Shown piece after piece: positions 37,459 through 46,507 of a DNA stretch of 64,000 bases. How positions within the stretch are numbered: the stretch's first letter is position 1; each line of letters begins with the position of its first letter. Position numbers and translations under genes: made by a program. The stretch comes from Faecalibacter sp. LW9 (GTDB lineage: Bacteria; Bacteroidota; Bacteroidia; Flavobacteriales; Weeksellaceae). Location of the stretch: positions 1,364,001-1,428,000 of the forward strand of contig NZ_CP141062.1 in the NCBI RefSeq assembly GCF_034661295.1, given 5' to 3'. The notes below the pieces were generated by a model, which made no database searches, was not told where the DNA came from, and worked only from the letters and a program-made list of their open reading frames with translations.

Positions 37459-38223
37459 TTAATTTTTGGTTTCAACACCTTGATTTCTCATTTGTTCAGC
37501 ACGTAAACGTTGTTCTTCTTTTAATTTTTCGAATTCAGCTTCAGTAATAGTTGTTTTTACTTTTGGAGCTTCAATCGGTTTAGTATTCGTAATTGGTTTA
37601 ATATCACCAATTGTAATGACACGTTTTCCTTTGATCCAGCCTTGATCTAATGGCGATTCAATTTCTAAAATTAACCCAGGTAATCCCCAATAATTTTCGG
37701 GTCCCGTTTTATTTGGAATTTTAGTAGCATACCAAACCGTTAATTCTTGATCATTTTGCATTAATGTGGCTTTGCGTGCTTCGTTTCCTAAAATTGTTTT
37801 GGTTTCACGCGTTAATTTCCAATCAAATGGTTTCAATTGATCTTTGATGGTATAATCTTTTGCCGAAATCATCATATCCTTATAATAGATTTCATTGGCT
37901 AAGTCTTGAAAAATATTGTCTCCACCAAAGCGCATAAATTTCATATGCGAACGTCCCATTGAAGTTTCTTGATCATTACTGATTTTTTCTACAGCTTTAT
38001 AAAACGATTGCTGACCAAATACTGTTAAGGTACTTTCTTGTGGTTCTTGTAACGCTTTTTTGAAGTCGTCTTGCATATCTTTTGACATTGCTCGTCCGCC
38101 AGAAGCTTGAAATTCGAAATCAGCAGGTAAAATGATACGTGTAATATAGGTCACTTCAAATTTATCTTGTGCAAAAATGCATGCGCTAAAGAATAGGAGA
38201 GTAGCTGCAAATAATTTTTTCAT
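37459..38223 (-). CDS. GLPGLI family exported protein, tandem duplicate
   Basis: Protein of 254 residues from the ATG at 38223 (MKKLFAATLLFFSACIFAQ), which gives a proper signal peptide; an ATG seven codons upstream would add MKKDTTK in front of it and lies close to the terminator of the next gene. Motif WGLPGLILEIESP. It shares the EPQESTLTVFGQQS-FYKAVEKIS and NFDWKLTRETK-TILGNEARKAT blocks with its neighbour, but has lost the Gly-rich inserts. Function unknown. Confidence 0.9.
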   Translation of the reverse strand: MKKLFAATLLFFSACIFAQDKFEVTYITRIILPADFEFQASGGRAMSKDMQDDFKKALQEPQESTLTVFGQQSFYKAVEKISNDQETSMGRSHMKFMRFGGDNIFQDLANEIYYKDMMISAKDYTIKDQLKPFDWKLTRETKTILGNEARKATLMQNDQELTVWYATKIPNKTGPENYWGLPGLILEIESPLDQGWIKGKRVITIGDIKPITNTKPIEAPKVKTTITEAEFEKLKEEQRLRAEQMRNQGVETKN

Positions 38224-38250
38224 TTTAGTGGTGTCTTTTTTCAAATTTAA

Positions 38251-38287
38251 TAAAAAAAATACTCCAATTCATTGAACTGGAGTATTG
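38251..38287 (-). terminator. Minus-strand terminator after the GT2 gene
   Basis: AATACTCCAATTC (38259-38271) pairs with GAACTGGAGTATT (38275-38287) with one mismatch; on the minus strand a T-run follows. It closes the panB-to-GT2 group of reverse genes. Confidence 0.85.
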
Positions 38288-38291
38288 AGAA

Positions 38292-39284
38292 TTATTCTAA
38301 ATCTTGGTATTTTTTTCTTTTCTGAATGAAATATTGAACCGGAATTAATTTTTTCGATCCGTAATTTCTGATCTGATGAGGTCCACGTTTTTTATACATC
38401 TTCGAGAAATCTCTATAGAAATGCATGTGTGACATAAAGATCGCCCAAAGATGTCCAAATCCATTTTGGAATAAAAAGACAATTGCTGAAATTCCATCTA
38501 ACGATAATCGGGAGAAGATAATCGGGAACAACTGATCCTTTGGTAAATTCTTTAGATACATATTTAAACAGTTTCTGAAATTTAAATACGTTTTCTTTGG
38601 ATTATTTTTTTGTAAGGTTCCACCACCTAAATGGTAAACAGTAGATTGTCCACAATAGTAAATCTTACGGTTATCATTTTTTAAACGCCAACACAAATCA
38701 ATTTCCTCCATGTGGGCAAAAAAGTCTTCATCGAAACCTTTTTGACGAACAAAATCTTCTTGGCGAATAAATAAACTAGCACCTGTAGCCCAAAAACATT
38801 CGATGGTGTCGTTGTATTGCCCTTTGTCTTCTTCTAAATCAAAAAAGACACGTCCTCTACAAAATGGATAACCGAATTCATCGATAAAACCACCTCCAGC
38901 TCCAGCGTACTCGAATTTCAATTTATTTTTATAATCTAAAATCTTCGGTTGAATCGCAGCAATTGATGCATCTTTTTTGAACAATTCCATAATAGGTTTT
39001 GTCCAATTGGCTGTGACCTCAACATCCGAATTTAAGAGACAATAAATATCGGCATCAATATGTTTTAATCCTTCATTGTATCCTTTAGCAAAACCGTAGT
39101 TTCCTTGGTTTTGAATAATTTTAATCTGAGGATAATGTGTATTTAAAAATGAAATTGAATCATCCGTAGAGGCATTATCAATCACATATAATTCAGCATT
39201 ATTAGTATATGCAACGACTGATGGTAGAAATTCTTCTAATAATTTTCGACCATTCCAGTTTAATATAACTACTGCAAGTTTCAC
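38292..39284 (-). CDS. Family 2 glycosyltransferase
   Basis: Protein of 330 residues. GT-A fold with the nucleotide-binding front KLAVVILNWNGRKLLEEFLP, YVIDNASTDDSISF, and the metal-binding LLNSDVEV (residues about 94-101); the HMEEIDLCWRL segment near residue 200 is the acceptor-side motif of rhamnosyl-type GT2 enzymes. The C-terminal part has amphipathic helices. Its ATG overlaps the stop of the upstream acyltransferase gene by four bases (ATGA), so the two are translationally coupled, which suggests a shared product such as a lipid or glycan core. Confidence 0.92.
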   Translation of the reverse strand: MKLAVVILNWNGRKLLEEFLPSVVAYTNNAELYVIDNASTDDSISFLNTHYPQIKIIQNQGNYGFAKGYNEGLKHIDADIYCLLNSDVEVTANWTKPIMELFKKDASIAAIQPKILDYKNKLKFEYAGAGGGFIDEFGYPFCRGRVFFDLEEDKGQYNDTIECFWATGASLFIRQEDFVRQKGFDEDFFAHMEEIDLCWRLKNDNRKIYYCGQSTVYHLGGGTLQKNNPKKTYLNFRNCLNMYLKNLPKDQLFPIIFSRLSLDGISAIVFLFQNGFGHLWAIFMSHMHFYRDFSKMYKKRGPHQIRNYGSKKLIPVQYFIQKRKKYQDLE

Positions 39285-40153
39285 GTAAAATCTTCTTTTT
39301 TATATTTCCAACGTTTGTGACTCCATAACCAATTGGCAGGATTTTGATGAATTGTTTCTGTTAGGTGATCAAAAAAACGAGTGACAATTTCATCTTCCTC
39401 AAAATTGACTCCATTTTTTGGAATCATACGTTTGAATGTTGTATGGTAATAACCTCTTTTAATTTTTTTTGTTTCACAATAAACAACACCCATTTTTTTT
39501 CTGATTGCAATTTTCTCAAAACCATTAAATGCAGGAGTGTTTTGATTTAAGAATTTTATCCAATAATGAACAGCAGATTTTTTTGGACTTTGATCGGCAA
39601 CAAACAGATATACATAAGAACCATCATTTGGTGCTTTCATCATAAAACGTAAAACGTCTTTCATATCCAAGGGTATAGTCCCAAATCGACCTCTAATTTG
39701 GTTGATTTTTTCATTCCAAAAAGGATTTTTTACTTTATGATAAACAGCTGCTGTATGTTCAAATGGTAAATGTTTTTCCAAACTAATATACCATTCCCAA
39801 TTGAAAACATGACCATTCATCATCATAGCGTTTTTACCTTCAGCTTTAATTTGATCAAAAACTTCGATATTAGAAAAGGTATGCCGTTGATCTAATTCTT
39901 CTTGAGAAATAGAAAACGCTTTTAGAGTTTCAACCAAATAATCTGTGAAATAGCGATAAAAATCTTTATTGATTTGAATAATCTCTTGTTCTGATTTTTC
40001 TGGAAATGCATGTCGAAGATTCGCACGAATAACACCTCTTCTATATCCTATAACAGTACATAATAGAAAATATAATATATCAGAAAAAACATAAAGTACG
40101 CTTAATGGTAATCGGGAAATCTGATAGATTATAAAATATAGTATAGTATTCAT
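39281..40153 (-). CDS. Lipid A biosynthesis type lysophospholipid acyltransferase (LpxL/HtrB-like)
   Basis: Protein of 290 residues with an N-terminal membrane helix. The acyltransferase core has NGHVFNWEWYI (the H..E of the HX4E-type motif at about 115), DQSPKKSAVHYWIKFLNQNTPAF, and a C-terminal NPANWLWSHKRWKYK, the standard ending of the LpxL/HtrB family. It adds a secondary acyl chain to lipid A or a related amino lipid. Four-base overlap with the next gene couples it to a glycosyltransferase. Full length. Confidence 0.9.
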   Translation of the reverse strand: MNTILYFIIYQISRLPLSVLYVFSDILYFLLCTVIGYRRGVIRANLRHAFPEKSEQEIIQINKDFYRYFTDYLVETLKAFSISQEELDQRHTFSNIEVFDQIKAEGKNAMMMNGHVFNWEWYISLEKHLPFEHTAAVYHKVKNPFWNEKINQIRGRFGTIPLDMKDVLRFMMKAPNDGSYVYLFVADQSPKKSAVHYWIKFLNQNTPAFNGFEKIAIRKKMGVVYCETKKIKRGYYHTTFKRMIPKNGVNFEEDEIVTRFFDHLTETIHQNPANWLWSHKRWKYKKEDFT

Positions 40154-40176
40154 TACAGCTATTTTCTAGTGCAAAA

Positions 40177-40860
40177 TTACGCATTAAATTTTTTAGTCGC
40201 TTGCCAAATTTTATCCTTTGGTACAGGAGCAATCACCGTCATTTCTTCTTTTTTAACCGGATGTTCAAACGTGATGCGGTATGCGTGTAAACAAATGCTT
40301 CCATCCGGATTCGAACGTTTTGCCCCGTATTTTAAATCTCCTTTGATGGGGCAACCAACCGCAGCTAATTGCGAACGAATTTGATGCGAACGACCTGTGA
40401 ATAATTTCACTTCTACACAATGAAAAGAATCTAAAGCGCCTAAATACGTATATTCTAAAATCGCTTTTTTGGCATCACCCGTAGGCTTATTAAAAACGGT
40501 AGTTTTATTGTTCTTTGGATTTTTGCGCAAGTAATGTTCTAATCGTTCAAAATCTTTGGGTGGTTTGCTCTGTACAATCGCACGATACACTTTATCAATG
40601 TGACGCTTTTGAAACATTTCATTCATACGTGTTAAAGCTTTTGATGTTTTGGCAAAAATAATAACGCCCGAAGTTGGACGATCTAAACGATGAACTAAAC
40701 CTAAAAATACATTCCCGGGTTTGTTATCGCGTTTTTTGATGAAGTCTTTAAGGCTATCGACTAAAGGAATGTCGCCTGTTTCGTCGCCTTGAGCCAATTC
40801 ACCGGCTCTTTTATTGATAATAAGAAGATGATTATCTTCAAATAATATTTCTGGTTGCAT
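40177..40860 (-). CDS. RluA-type pseudouridine synthase
   Basis: Protein of 227 residues from ATG 40860 (MQPEILFEDNHLLIINKRAGE), which starts right at the fold's first strand; the ATG at 40938 would add a hydrophobic non-conserved lead. The catalytic aspartate is Asp60 in HRLDRPTSGVIIFAK. Other family motifs: RSHQIRSQLAAVGCPIKGD and LHAYRITFEHP. It isomerises uridine in rRNA or tRNA; target not known. No S4 domain, so the RluA/TruC-like short group. Confidence 0.92.
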   Translation of the reverse strand: MQPEILFEDNHLLIINKRAGELAQGDETGDIPLVDSLKDFIKKRDNKPGNVFLGLVHRLDRPTSGVIIFAKTSKALTRMNEMFQKRHIDKVYRAIVQSKPPKDFERLEHYLRKNPKNNKTTVFNKPTGDAKKAILEYTYLGALDSFHCVEVKLFTGRSHQIRSQLAAVGCPIKGDLKYGAKRSNPDGSICLHAYRITFEHPVKKEEMTVIAPVPKDKIWQATKKFNA

Positions 40861-40969
40861 TAAAATAAGTCCTAAAAAAAATGAGCCTTGGAAAAGCTCG
40901 TATAACTTGTACAAAAATACGAAGTTTATACGGAACAATTTCCAAAACTCAATTTAGATATAACTGATC

Positions 40970-41785
40970 TTAATATTGCTCGTTAGAATTCGGGAAGTCA
41001 GTTGATTTTACATCAGCAACGTATTGCTCGATTGCACCAACCACTTGATCTTCTAAGTTTAAGTATTTACGAACAAATTTAGGTTTGAACTCGTTGTTTA
41101 AACCTAACATATCGTGAACTACTAAAACTTGTCCATCACATCCATTTCCAGCACCGATACCAATTGTTGGGATTGCAATAGATTCAGTTACTTTAGTGGC
41201 TAAACCAGCTGGAATTTTTTCCATGACTAAAGAGAAACATCCTAATTCTTCTAATAATTTAGCATCGCTTAATAATTGTTCTGCTTCTGCTTCATCCTTC
41301 GCGCGTACTTTATACGAACCGAATTGGTAAATCGACTGAGGTGTTAATCCTAAGTGTCCCATTACAGGGATACCTGCATTCACGATACGACGAATGGATT
41401 CTGCCACTTCTTGACCACCTTCTAATTTGATGGCATGAGCACCCGATTCTTTCATAATACGAATCGCAGAATCCAAAGCTTTTTGTGGATCTGATTGGTA
41501 TGTACCAAAAGGTAAGTCAACTACGACTAACGCACGTTTAGCGCCACGAACCACACATTGTGCATGGTAAATCATTTGGTCTAAAGTGATTGGTAAAGTT
41601 GTTTCGTGACCAGCCATTACATTTGCCGCTGAATCTCCTACTAAAATCACTTCTGTTCCTGCCTTATCCACTAATGTAGAGATCGTGAAATCGTAAGCAG
41701 TTAACATTGATATTTTCTCACCCTCAAACTTCATTTTACGTAAAGTCTCAGTCGTGATTCTTTTTATTTCTTTTGTAACAGACAT
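40970..41785 (-). CDS. panB: 3-methyl-2-oxobutanoate hydroxymethyltransferase
   Basis: Protein of 271 residues, TIM-barrel enzyme. It transfers a hydroxymethyl group from 5,10-methylene-tetrahydrofolate to 2-oxoisovalerate, the first step of pantothenate and CoA synthesis. Family signatures: [72 protein letters not shown] and [21 protein letters not shown]. Complete. It leads the reverse gene set panB-RluA-acyltransferase-GT2. Confidence 0.97.
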   Translation of the reverse strand: MSVTKEIKRITTETLRKMKFEGEKISMLTAYDFTISTLVDKAGTEVILVGDSAANVMAGHETTLPITLDQMIYHAQCVVRGAKRALVVVDLPFGTYQSDPQKALDSAIRIMKESGAHAIKLEGGQEVAESIRRIVNAGIPVMGHLGLTPQSIYQFGSYKVRAKDEAEAEQLLSDAKLLEELGCFSLVMEKIPAGLATKVTESIAIPTIGIGAGNGCDGQVLVVHDMLGLNNEFKPKFVRKYLNLEDQVVGAIEQYVADVKSTDFPNSNEQY

Positions 41786-42071
41786 TTTGTTTGATGAATA
41801 TTTTTTGCTAATTTAATTATAAATATAATCGTACAAATATTTTCTTAACGTTTAAATTTGAAACTTATCATATTTTTAAAATTATGATTAAAATGCTGTA
41901 AGAAATGGAAATACAATAAACTTAAACCTCTATTCACTATAAATCGTTCAAAAAATTATAAATTTGTTTTTTGTGATTTGAATATCCAGGTTGCTTAAAA
42001 TAAGTCCATTAATTTTAAAATACGTTCATATAATTAACTTCTATGAACATCAATATAACTGAAATAAACGA
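41786..42071. other. 286-bp divergent region between panB and the polysaccharide locus
   Basis: No gene is seen. It is AT-rich and contains TAAATTTG (41959-41966), a possible -7 element for the plus-strand locus, about 106 nt before rfbB. No strong inverted repeat is visible by eye. Confidence 0.6.
41959..41966 (+). promoter_or_regulatory. Possible -7 box for the polysaccharide locus
   Basis: TAAATTTG matches TAnnTTTG. No TTTG at the expected -33 position, so the match is partial. If used, it leaves a leader of about 100 nt before rfbB. Confidence 0.4.
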
Positions 42072-43118
42072 ATGAAAACGATACTAATTACAGGTGGAGC
42101 AGGTTTTATCGGTTCTCACGTTGTTAGAGAATTTGTATTAAAATATCCAGAATATAAAATTATTAATCTGGATGCTTTAACCTATGCTGGTAATCTTGAA
42201 AATTTAAAAGATATTGAAGATTACAGCAATTATCAATTTGTAAAAGCTGATATTGTAGATGCAAAACAGATATTAGATATTTTTGAAGAATATAAACCAG
42301 ATGGTGTAATTCATCTTGCCGCCGAATCACATGTCGACCGTTCGATTACAAATCCATTAGAATTTGTGATGACCAATGTGATAGGAACAGTTAATTTATT
42401 AAATGCTGCAAAACATATTTGGGCAGGTAATTATGAAGGAAAACGTTTTCATCATGTCTCTACCGATGAGGTTTTTGGAGCTTTAGGAGATGAGGGATTC
42501 TTTACCGAATCGACAAAATATGATCCACATTCACCCTATTCAGCTTCTAAAGCATCATCAGATCATTTTGTTCGTGCATATCATGACACCTATGGTCTTC
42601 CGATTGTTTTAACGAACTGTTCAAATAATTATGGACCGAATCATTTTCCTGAGAAATTAATCCCATTATGTATCCATAATATTTTAAATGGTAAACCACT
42701 TCCAATTTATGGTGATGGGAAATATACACGCGATTGGCTATTTGTAATCGATCATGCCAAAGCCATTGATTTAGTTTTTCATGAAGGTAAAAATGGAGAT
42801 TCGTATAACGTTGGAGGATTTAACGAATGGAAGAATATCGACTTGGTGAAAGAATTGTGTAAACAAATGGATGAAAAATTAGGTCGAGAAGTGGGTACTT
42901 CTGAACAATTAATCACATTTGTAAAAGATCGTCCAGGGCACGATTTACGATATGCAATTGACGCTACAAAAATTAATCAAGAATTAGGGTGGAAGCCATC
43001 AGTAACGTTTGAAGAAGGTTTGTCAAAAACAATTGATTGGTTCTTGTCGAATGAAGAATGGCTTAATAATGTCACTTCAGGGGATTATCAAAATTATTAC
43101 GAGAAGCAGTATAGTTGA
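42072..43118 (+). CDS. rfbB: dTDP-glucose 4,6-dehydratase
   Basis: Protein of 348 residues, extended short-chain dehydrogenase. It converts dTDP-glucose to dTDP-4-keto-6-deoxyglucose. NAD-binding GGAGFIGSHV (residues 7-16); catalytic YxxxK as Tyr156-Lys160 in SPYSASKASSDH; STDEVFG, HVDRSITNPLEF and GDGKYTRDWLFV are family hallmarks. It opens the glycan locus. The next rfb gene (rfbA) lies beyond a small four-helix-bundle gene, and rfbC and rfbD are absent from the window. Confidence 0.97.
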   Translation: MKTILITGGAGFIGSHVVREFVLKYPEYKIINLDALTYAGNLENLKDIEDYSNYQFVKADIVDAKQILDIFEEYKPDGVIHLAAESHVDRSITNPLEFVMTNVIGTVNLLNAAKHIWAGNYEGKRFHHVSTDEVFGALGDEGFFTESTKYDPHSPYSASKASSDHFVRAYHDTYGLPIVLTNCSNNYGPNHFPEKLIPLCIHNILNGKPLPIYGDGKYTRDWLFVIDHAKAIDLVFHEGKNGDSYNVGGFNEWKNIDLVKELCKQMDEKLGREVGTSEQLITFVKDRPGHDLRYAIDATKINQELGWKPSVTFEEGLSKTIDWFLSNEEWLNNVTSGDYQNYYEKQYS

Positions 43119-43130
43119 AGGGGTTAAATT

Positions 43131-43169
43131 GTTAAGTAGTTAAGAGGTTAGGTAGTTAAGATGTTAAAG
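43131..43169 (+). repeat. Left GTTAAG/GTTAGG repeat block of the four-helix-bundle element
   Basis: Degenerate direct repeats of GTTAAG(T/A) and GTTAGG occur here four to five times. Together with 43536-43567, which reads as the complement, they could base-pair around the enclosed gene. Confidence 0.65.
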
Positions 43170-43187
43170 CATCAAGATTATTAATTC

Positions 43188-43541
43188 ATGGATATCAAAT
43201 CACACAAAGATTTAAAAGTTTGGCAAGAGTCCATTACTCTTGTGGAAGATATTTACCAACTAACTGCTAAATTTCCAAAAGAAGAACTTTTTGGATTAAC
43301 CAGTCAGATGCGAAGAGCATCGATTTCTATATCATCTAATATAGCTGAAGGAGCGGGAAGAAAAGGTAAATCAGAGTTTACACGATTTCTCTACATTTCT
43401 TTAGGTTCATTAAGTGAGTTAGATACCCAATTAGAAATTGCAATTCGATTAAAATATATAAAAGATGATAAAGTAGTTAGAGAAAGAATTTATTTTATAA
43501 AAAATATGATTTCTAAGCTAATCATTAGTTTAAATAACTAA
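43188..43541 (+). CDS. Four-helix-bundle (S23 / IVS-type) protein
   Basis: Protein of 117 residues. The sequence SHKDLKVWQESITLVEDIYQ, FPKEELFGLTSQMRRASISI, SSNIAEGAGRKGKSEFTRFL and SLGSLSELDTQLEIAI matches the four-helix-bundle family (S23, first known from intervening sequences in 23S rRNA). Such proteins are basic and likely bind nucleic acid. It sits alone between rfbB and rfbA, with complementary GTTAG-type repeats on both sides. Function is unknown in this setting; it is not part of the dTDP-sugar pathway. Confidence 0.9.
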   Translation: MDIKSHKDLKVWQESITLVEDIYQLTAKFPKEELFGLTSQMRRASISISSNIAEGAGRKGKSEFTRFLYISLGSLSELDTQLEIAIRLKYIKDDKVVRERIYFIKNMISKLIISLNN

Positions 43542-43567
43542 CATTCTAGCTATCTAACTGACTAACA
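43536..43567 (+). repeat. Right complementary repeat block of the four-helix-bundle element
   Basis: TAACTAACATTC...TAACTGACTAACA; its reverse complement resembles the left block GTTAAGTAGTTAAGAGGTTAG at about two thirds of positions over 21 bases. It begins inside the stop codon region of the four-helix-bundle gene. Confidence 0.6.
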
Positions 43568-43579
43568 TAAAAAAATACT

Positions 43580-44440
43580 ATGAAAGGAATTATTCTTGCC
43601 GGAGGTTCAGGAACACGACTTTATCCGCTAACCATTGCTGTTAGTAAACAATTAATGCCAGTATATGATAAACCGATGATTTATTATCCTTTATCAACTC
43701 TTTTACTTGCTGGGATTAAAGATATATTAATTATCACAACACCACATGATTCTGAGCCTTTTCAACGGTTATTAGGTGACGGATCTCAGATAGGGTGTAA
43801 TATTCAATATGCAGTTCAGCCAAGTCCAGATGGACTAGCACAAGCCTTTATCATTGGAGAAGATTTTATTGGAGAAGATTCAGTGGCTTTAGTGCTTGGA
43901 GATAATATTTTTTATGGAACAGGTTTAGAGCAATTATTAGAATCCAAAACTTCTGTAAAAGGAGGATGTGTTTTTGCTTATCAAGTAAGCGATCCAGAAC
44001 GATATGGAGTAGTGGATTTTGATGAAAATCAAAAAGCTTTATCGATTGTGGAGAAACCAACACATCCAAAATCAAATTATGCTGTTCCAGGATTATATTT
44101 TTACGATAATCAAGTGGTTGAAATCGCAAAGAATTTGGAGCCTTCCCCTCGTGGAGAATTAGAGATTACAGATGTCAATAAAGTTTATCTTGAAAAAGGA
44201 GAATTGGAAGTTGGGATTATGGATCGAGGTACTGCCTGGCTAGATACGGGAACTTTTGAATCTTTACATGAAGCATCGGAGTTTGTTCGTGTTATTGAAA
44301 AACGCCAAGGAGTAAGTGTTTCTTGTATTGAAGAAATTGCGTATAGAAAAGGATTTATTAACAAAGAGCAATTATTAGCTGCAGCCGAAAAGTATGGTAA
44401 AAGTGGATATGGAGCTTATTTGAAAAAAATTGTAAAATAG
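43580..44440 (+). CDS. rfbA: Glucose-1-phosphate thymidylyltransferase
   Basis: Protein of 286 residues. It makes dTDP-glucose from dTTP and glucose-1-phosphate, the substrate of rfbB. Nucleotide-binding signature [11 protein letters not shown] (residues about 8-18), sugar-site [10 protein letters not shown], and [19 protein letters not shown], then [17 protein letters not shown]. Full length. The ABC permease gene starts on the base after its stop codon. Confidence 0.97.
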   Translation: MKGIILAGGSGTRLYPLTIAVSKQLMPVYDKPMIYYPLSTLLLAGIKDILIITTPHDSEPFQRLLGDGSQIGCNIQYAVQPSPDGLAQAFIIGEDFIGEDSVALVLGDNIFYGTGLEQLLESKTSVKGGCVFAYQVSDPERYGVVDFDENQKALSIVEKPTHPKSNYAVPGLYFYDNQVVEIAKNLEPSPRGELEITDVNKVYLEKGELEVGIMDRGTAWLDTGTFESLHEASEFVRVIEKRQGVSVSCIEEIAYRKGFINKEQLLAAAEKYGKSGYGAYLKKIVK

Positions 44441-45286
44441 ATGAGTTTGAAAACCGTTGTATATACTTCAGATAAGAAAACAAATCTGTTTAAAGAGTTA
44501 AAAGAGATTTATTCGGATATTAAGCGTTCAAATTTCTTAGCGATTCAAATGGCGAAAAGAGATATTCAAGCACAATATCGTCAATCTTATTTGGGGTTAG
44601 TTTGGATGTTTTTACCAGTGATTGTAAATTCTCTAGTTTGGATATTTTTAAATTCATCGGGTGCGGTAAATATAGAATCGCCTAATGGTGTTCCCTATGC
44701 CTTATATGTGATTTTAGGAACAACCATTTGGACGGTTTTTGTAGAGTCTCTACAACTTCCGATTAATAGTATTAATGCTGGAAAAGGGATTATTTCTAAA
44801 ATTAATTTTCCAAAAGAAGCGTTAATAGTTAGTGGGTATTATAAATTTTTATTCAATCTAATATTAAAGATCGGAATAGCAATTGTGTTTATTTTCATAT
44901 TTGGAGCTATACCTAACGTATCGATTGTATTTTTTCCATTATTGTTATTTATTATTTCATTATTTGGATCTGCAATAGGCGTGATTTTAGCTCCGATCGG
45001 ATTATTATATACAGACATAAGCCGAATGATTACAATGGGTACTCAATTTCTAATGTACGTTACCCCAGTAGTGTATATGGTTCCAAAATTAGGTTGGAGT
45101 AATTTTATTTTTAAAATAAATCCGTTAACTTATTTGATAAATGATACAAGAAATTCATTAATAGGATTACCTGTCGAAAGCATAGGATACAGTTTAATAA
45201 TAGGAGCTTTTAGTTTGGTCGTTTTTTTAATTGGATTAGTATTTCTTAGAAAATCCATAAATATTTTAATTGAAAAAATTTCATAA
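44441..45286 (+). CDS. Polysaccharide ABC transporter permease (Wzm type)
   Basis: Protein of 281 residues with about six membrane helices. The cytoplasmic start (DIKRSNFLAIQMAKRDIQAQYRQSYLGLVW) is the family's elbow motif. It forms the channel half of a glycan exporter that moves lipid-linked O-polysaccharide or capsule chains across the inner membrane. ATG directly follows the rfbA stop and the ATPase gene begins three bases after its own stop, so the three genes are one translational unit. Confidence 0.92.
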   Translation: MSLKTVVYTSDKKTNLFKELKEIYSDIKRSNFLAIQMAKRDIQAQYRQSYLGLVWMFLPVIVNSLVWIFLNSSGAVNIESPNGVPYALYVILGTTIWTVFVESLQLPINSINAGKGIISKINFPKEALIVSGYYKFLFNLILKIGIAIVFIFIFGAIPNVSIVFFPLLLFIISLFGSAIGVILAPIGLLYTDISRMITMGTQFLMYVTPVVYMVPKLGWSNFIFKINPLTYLINDTRNSLIGLPVESIGYSLIIGAFSLVVFLIGLVFLRKSINILIEKIS

Positions 45287-45289
45287 AAA

Positions 45290-46507
45290 ATGGAAAAAGA
45301 GATTTTAGTAAAAGTCGAAAACGTTTCTAAGAAATTCACGACGGATTTAAAAGATTCATTAAAATATGGTTTTGGAGATATTGTTAAAAGTTTATTCGGA
45401 AAACAAGCTTCAAATGAATTAAGAAAAAATGAATTTTGGGCGGTTAAAGGGGTAAGTTTCGAATTAAGAAGAGGAGAATGTATTGGTTTAATTGGACATA
45501 ATGGCGCTGGAAAAAGCACCCTATTGAAAATACTAAATGGACTATACGCTCCTGATAAAGGGAAAGTTACAATGAAAGGGAAAGTCGGCGCACTTATAGA
45601 ACTAGGGGCGGGATTTAATCCTATTTTAACGGGTCGTGAAAACATTTATAATAATGCTGCTATTCTAGGATTTACAAAACAGGAAGTTAATGATAAAATG
45701 CAATCCATTATTGATTTCTGCGAGATTGAAGAATTCCTAGACATGCCAGTAAAAAATTACTCTTCAGGAATGAGAGTAAGATTAGGATTTGCTGTAGCAT
45801 CTCATTTAGACCCAGATGTTTTAATAATAGATGAAGTATTAGCGGTTGGAGATATGTCTTTTTCGTTAAAATGCTTTAAAAAGATTGACGAAATACTTCC
45901 CAATACAGCAGTTATATTCGTTTCTCATAACCTTACGCAGATATCTAGGATATGTAATCAAGTTATATTATTGAAAAAAGGGCAAGTTTTATACCAAGGA
46001 AATAATGTTTCTGAAGGAATACAAAAATATTTCGAAACCAATAATACGAACAATATAACAGAGACTCAAGTAATATTGCCTACTGTAGATTTTGAAATTA
46101 ATAATGTTAAATTTAATGGAGAAGCAACCAAAGAATTTACCATTAATTGGGATGAGGAAATCATAGTAAGTTTTGATTTTCTAAATAAAAATCTTGACAA
46201 AATGCCTTATTTTGTTATTCAGATATTTGACAAAGAACAAAAACCTCTCTTATCAACTTCCTACGATCACATAGGTCACTTGGTAAAAAATGAGCTTTAC
46301 AAAATTGAAATTAGCCTTTCTAAGATAGATTTGACCGCAGGTCAATACTTCATCAATCTAGGTGTATTAGGTGGTTTTGAAAAGGATAATTTATATAAAA
46401 TAAATAACTTAGGTAAATTTACTCTAGTTAATAATTATATTTCGTATTCACCAATATTACGTAAAATAGCACCTAAAATAACTCACAATGATTCAGAAAT
46501 TCTTTAA
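45290..46507 (+). CDS. Polysaccharide ABC transporter ATPase (Wzt type) with C-terminal carbohydrate-binding domain
   Basis: Protein of 405 residues. ATPase domain about 1-250 with Walker A GHNGAGKST, signature SSGMRVRLGFA and Walker B DVLIIDEVLAVGD. An extra C-terminal beta-sandwich (about 260-405, from TVDFEINNVKFNGEATKEFTI to KFTLVNNYISYSP) corresponds to the Wzt C-terminal domain, which reads the chain end of the exported glycan. This suggests that the polymer has a terminal cap. Its 3' end overlaps the following acyltransferase gene by 20 bases. Confidence 0.92.
   Translation: MEKEILVKVENVSKKFTTDLKDSLKYGFGDIVKSLFGKQASNELRKNEFWAVKGVSFELRRGECIGLIGHNGAGKSTLLKILNGLYAPDKGKVTMKGKVGALIELGAGFNPILTGRENIYNNAAILGFTKQEVNDKMQSIIDFCEIEEFLDMPVKNYSSGMRVRLGFAVASHLDPDVLIIDEVLAVGDMSFSLKCFKKIDEILPNTAVIFVSHNLTQISRICNQVILLKKGQVLYQGNNVSEGIQKYFETNNTNNITETQVILPTVDFEINNVKFNGEATKEFTINWDEEIIVSFDFLNKNLDKMPYFVIQIFDKEQKPLLSTSYDHIGHLVKNELYKIEISLSKIDLTAGQYFINLGVLGGFEKDNLYKINNLGKFTLVNNYISYSPILRKIAPKITHNDSEIL

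Noticed and set aside
40861-40938. N-terminal extension of the RluA-type synthase (start at 40938)
   Set aside because: The extra 26 residues are hydrophobic and lie before the conserved first strand; no family member is expected to have them.
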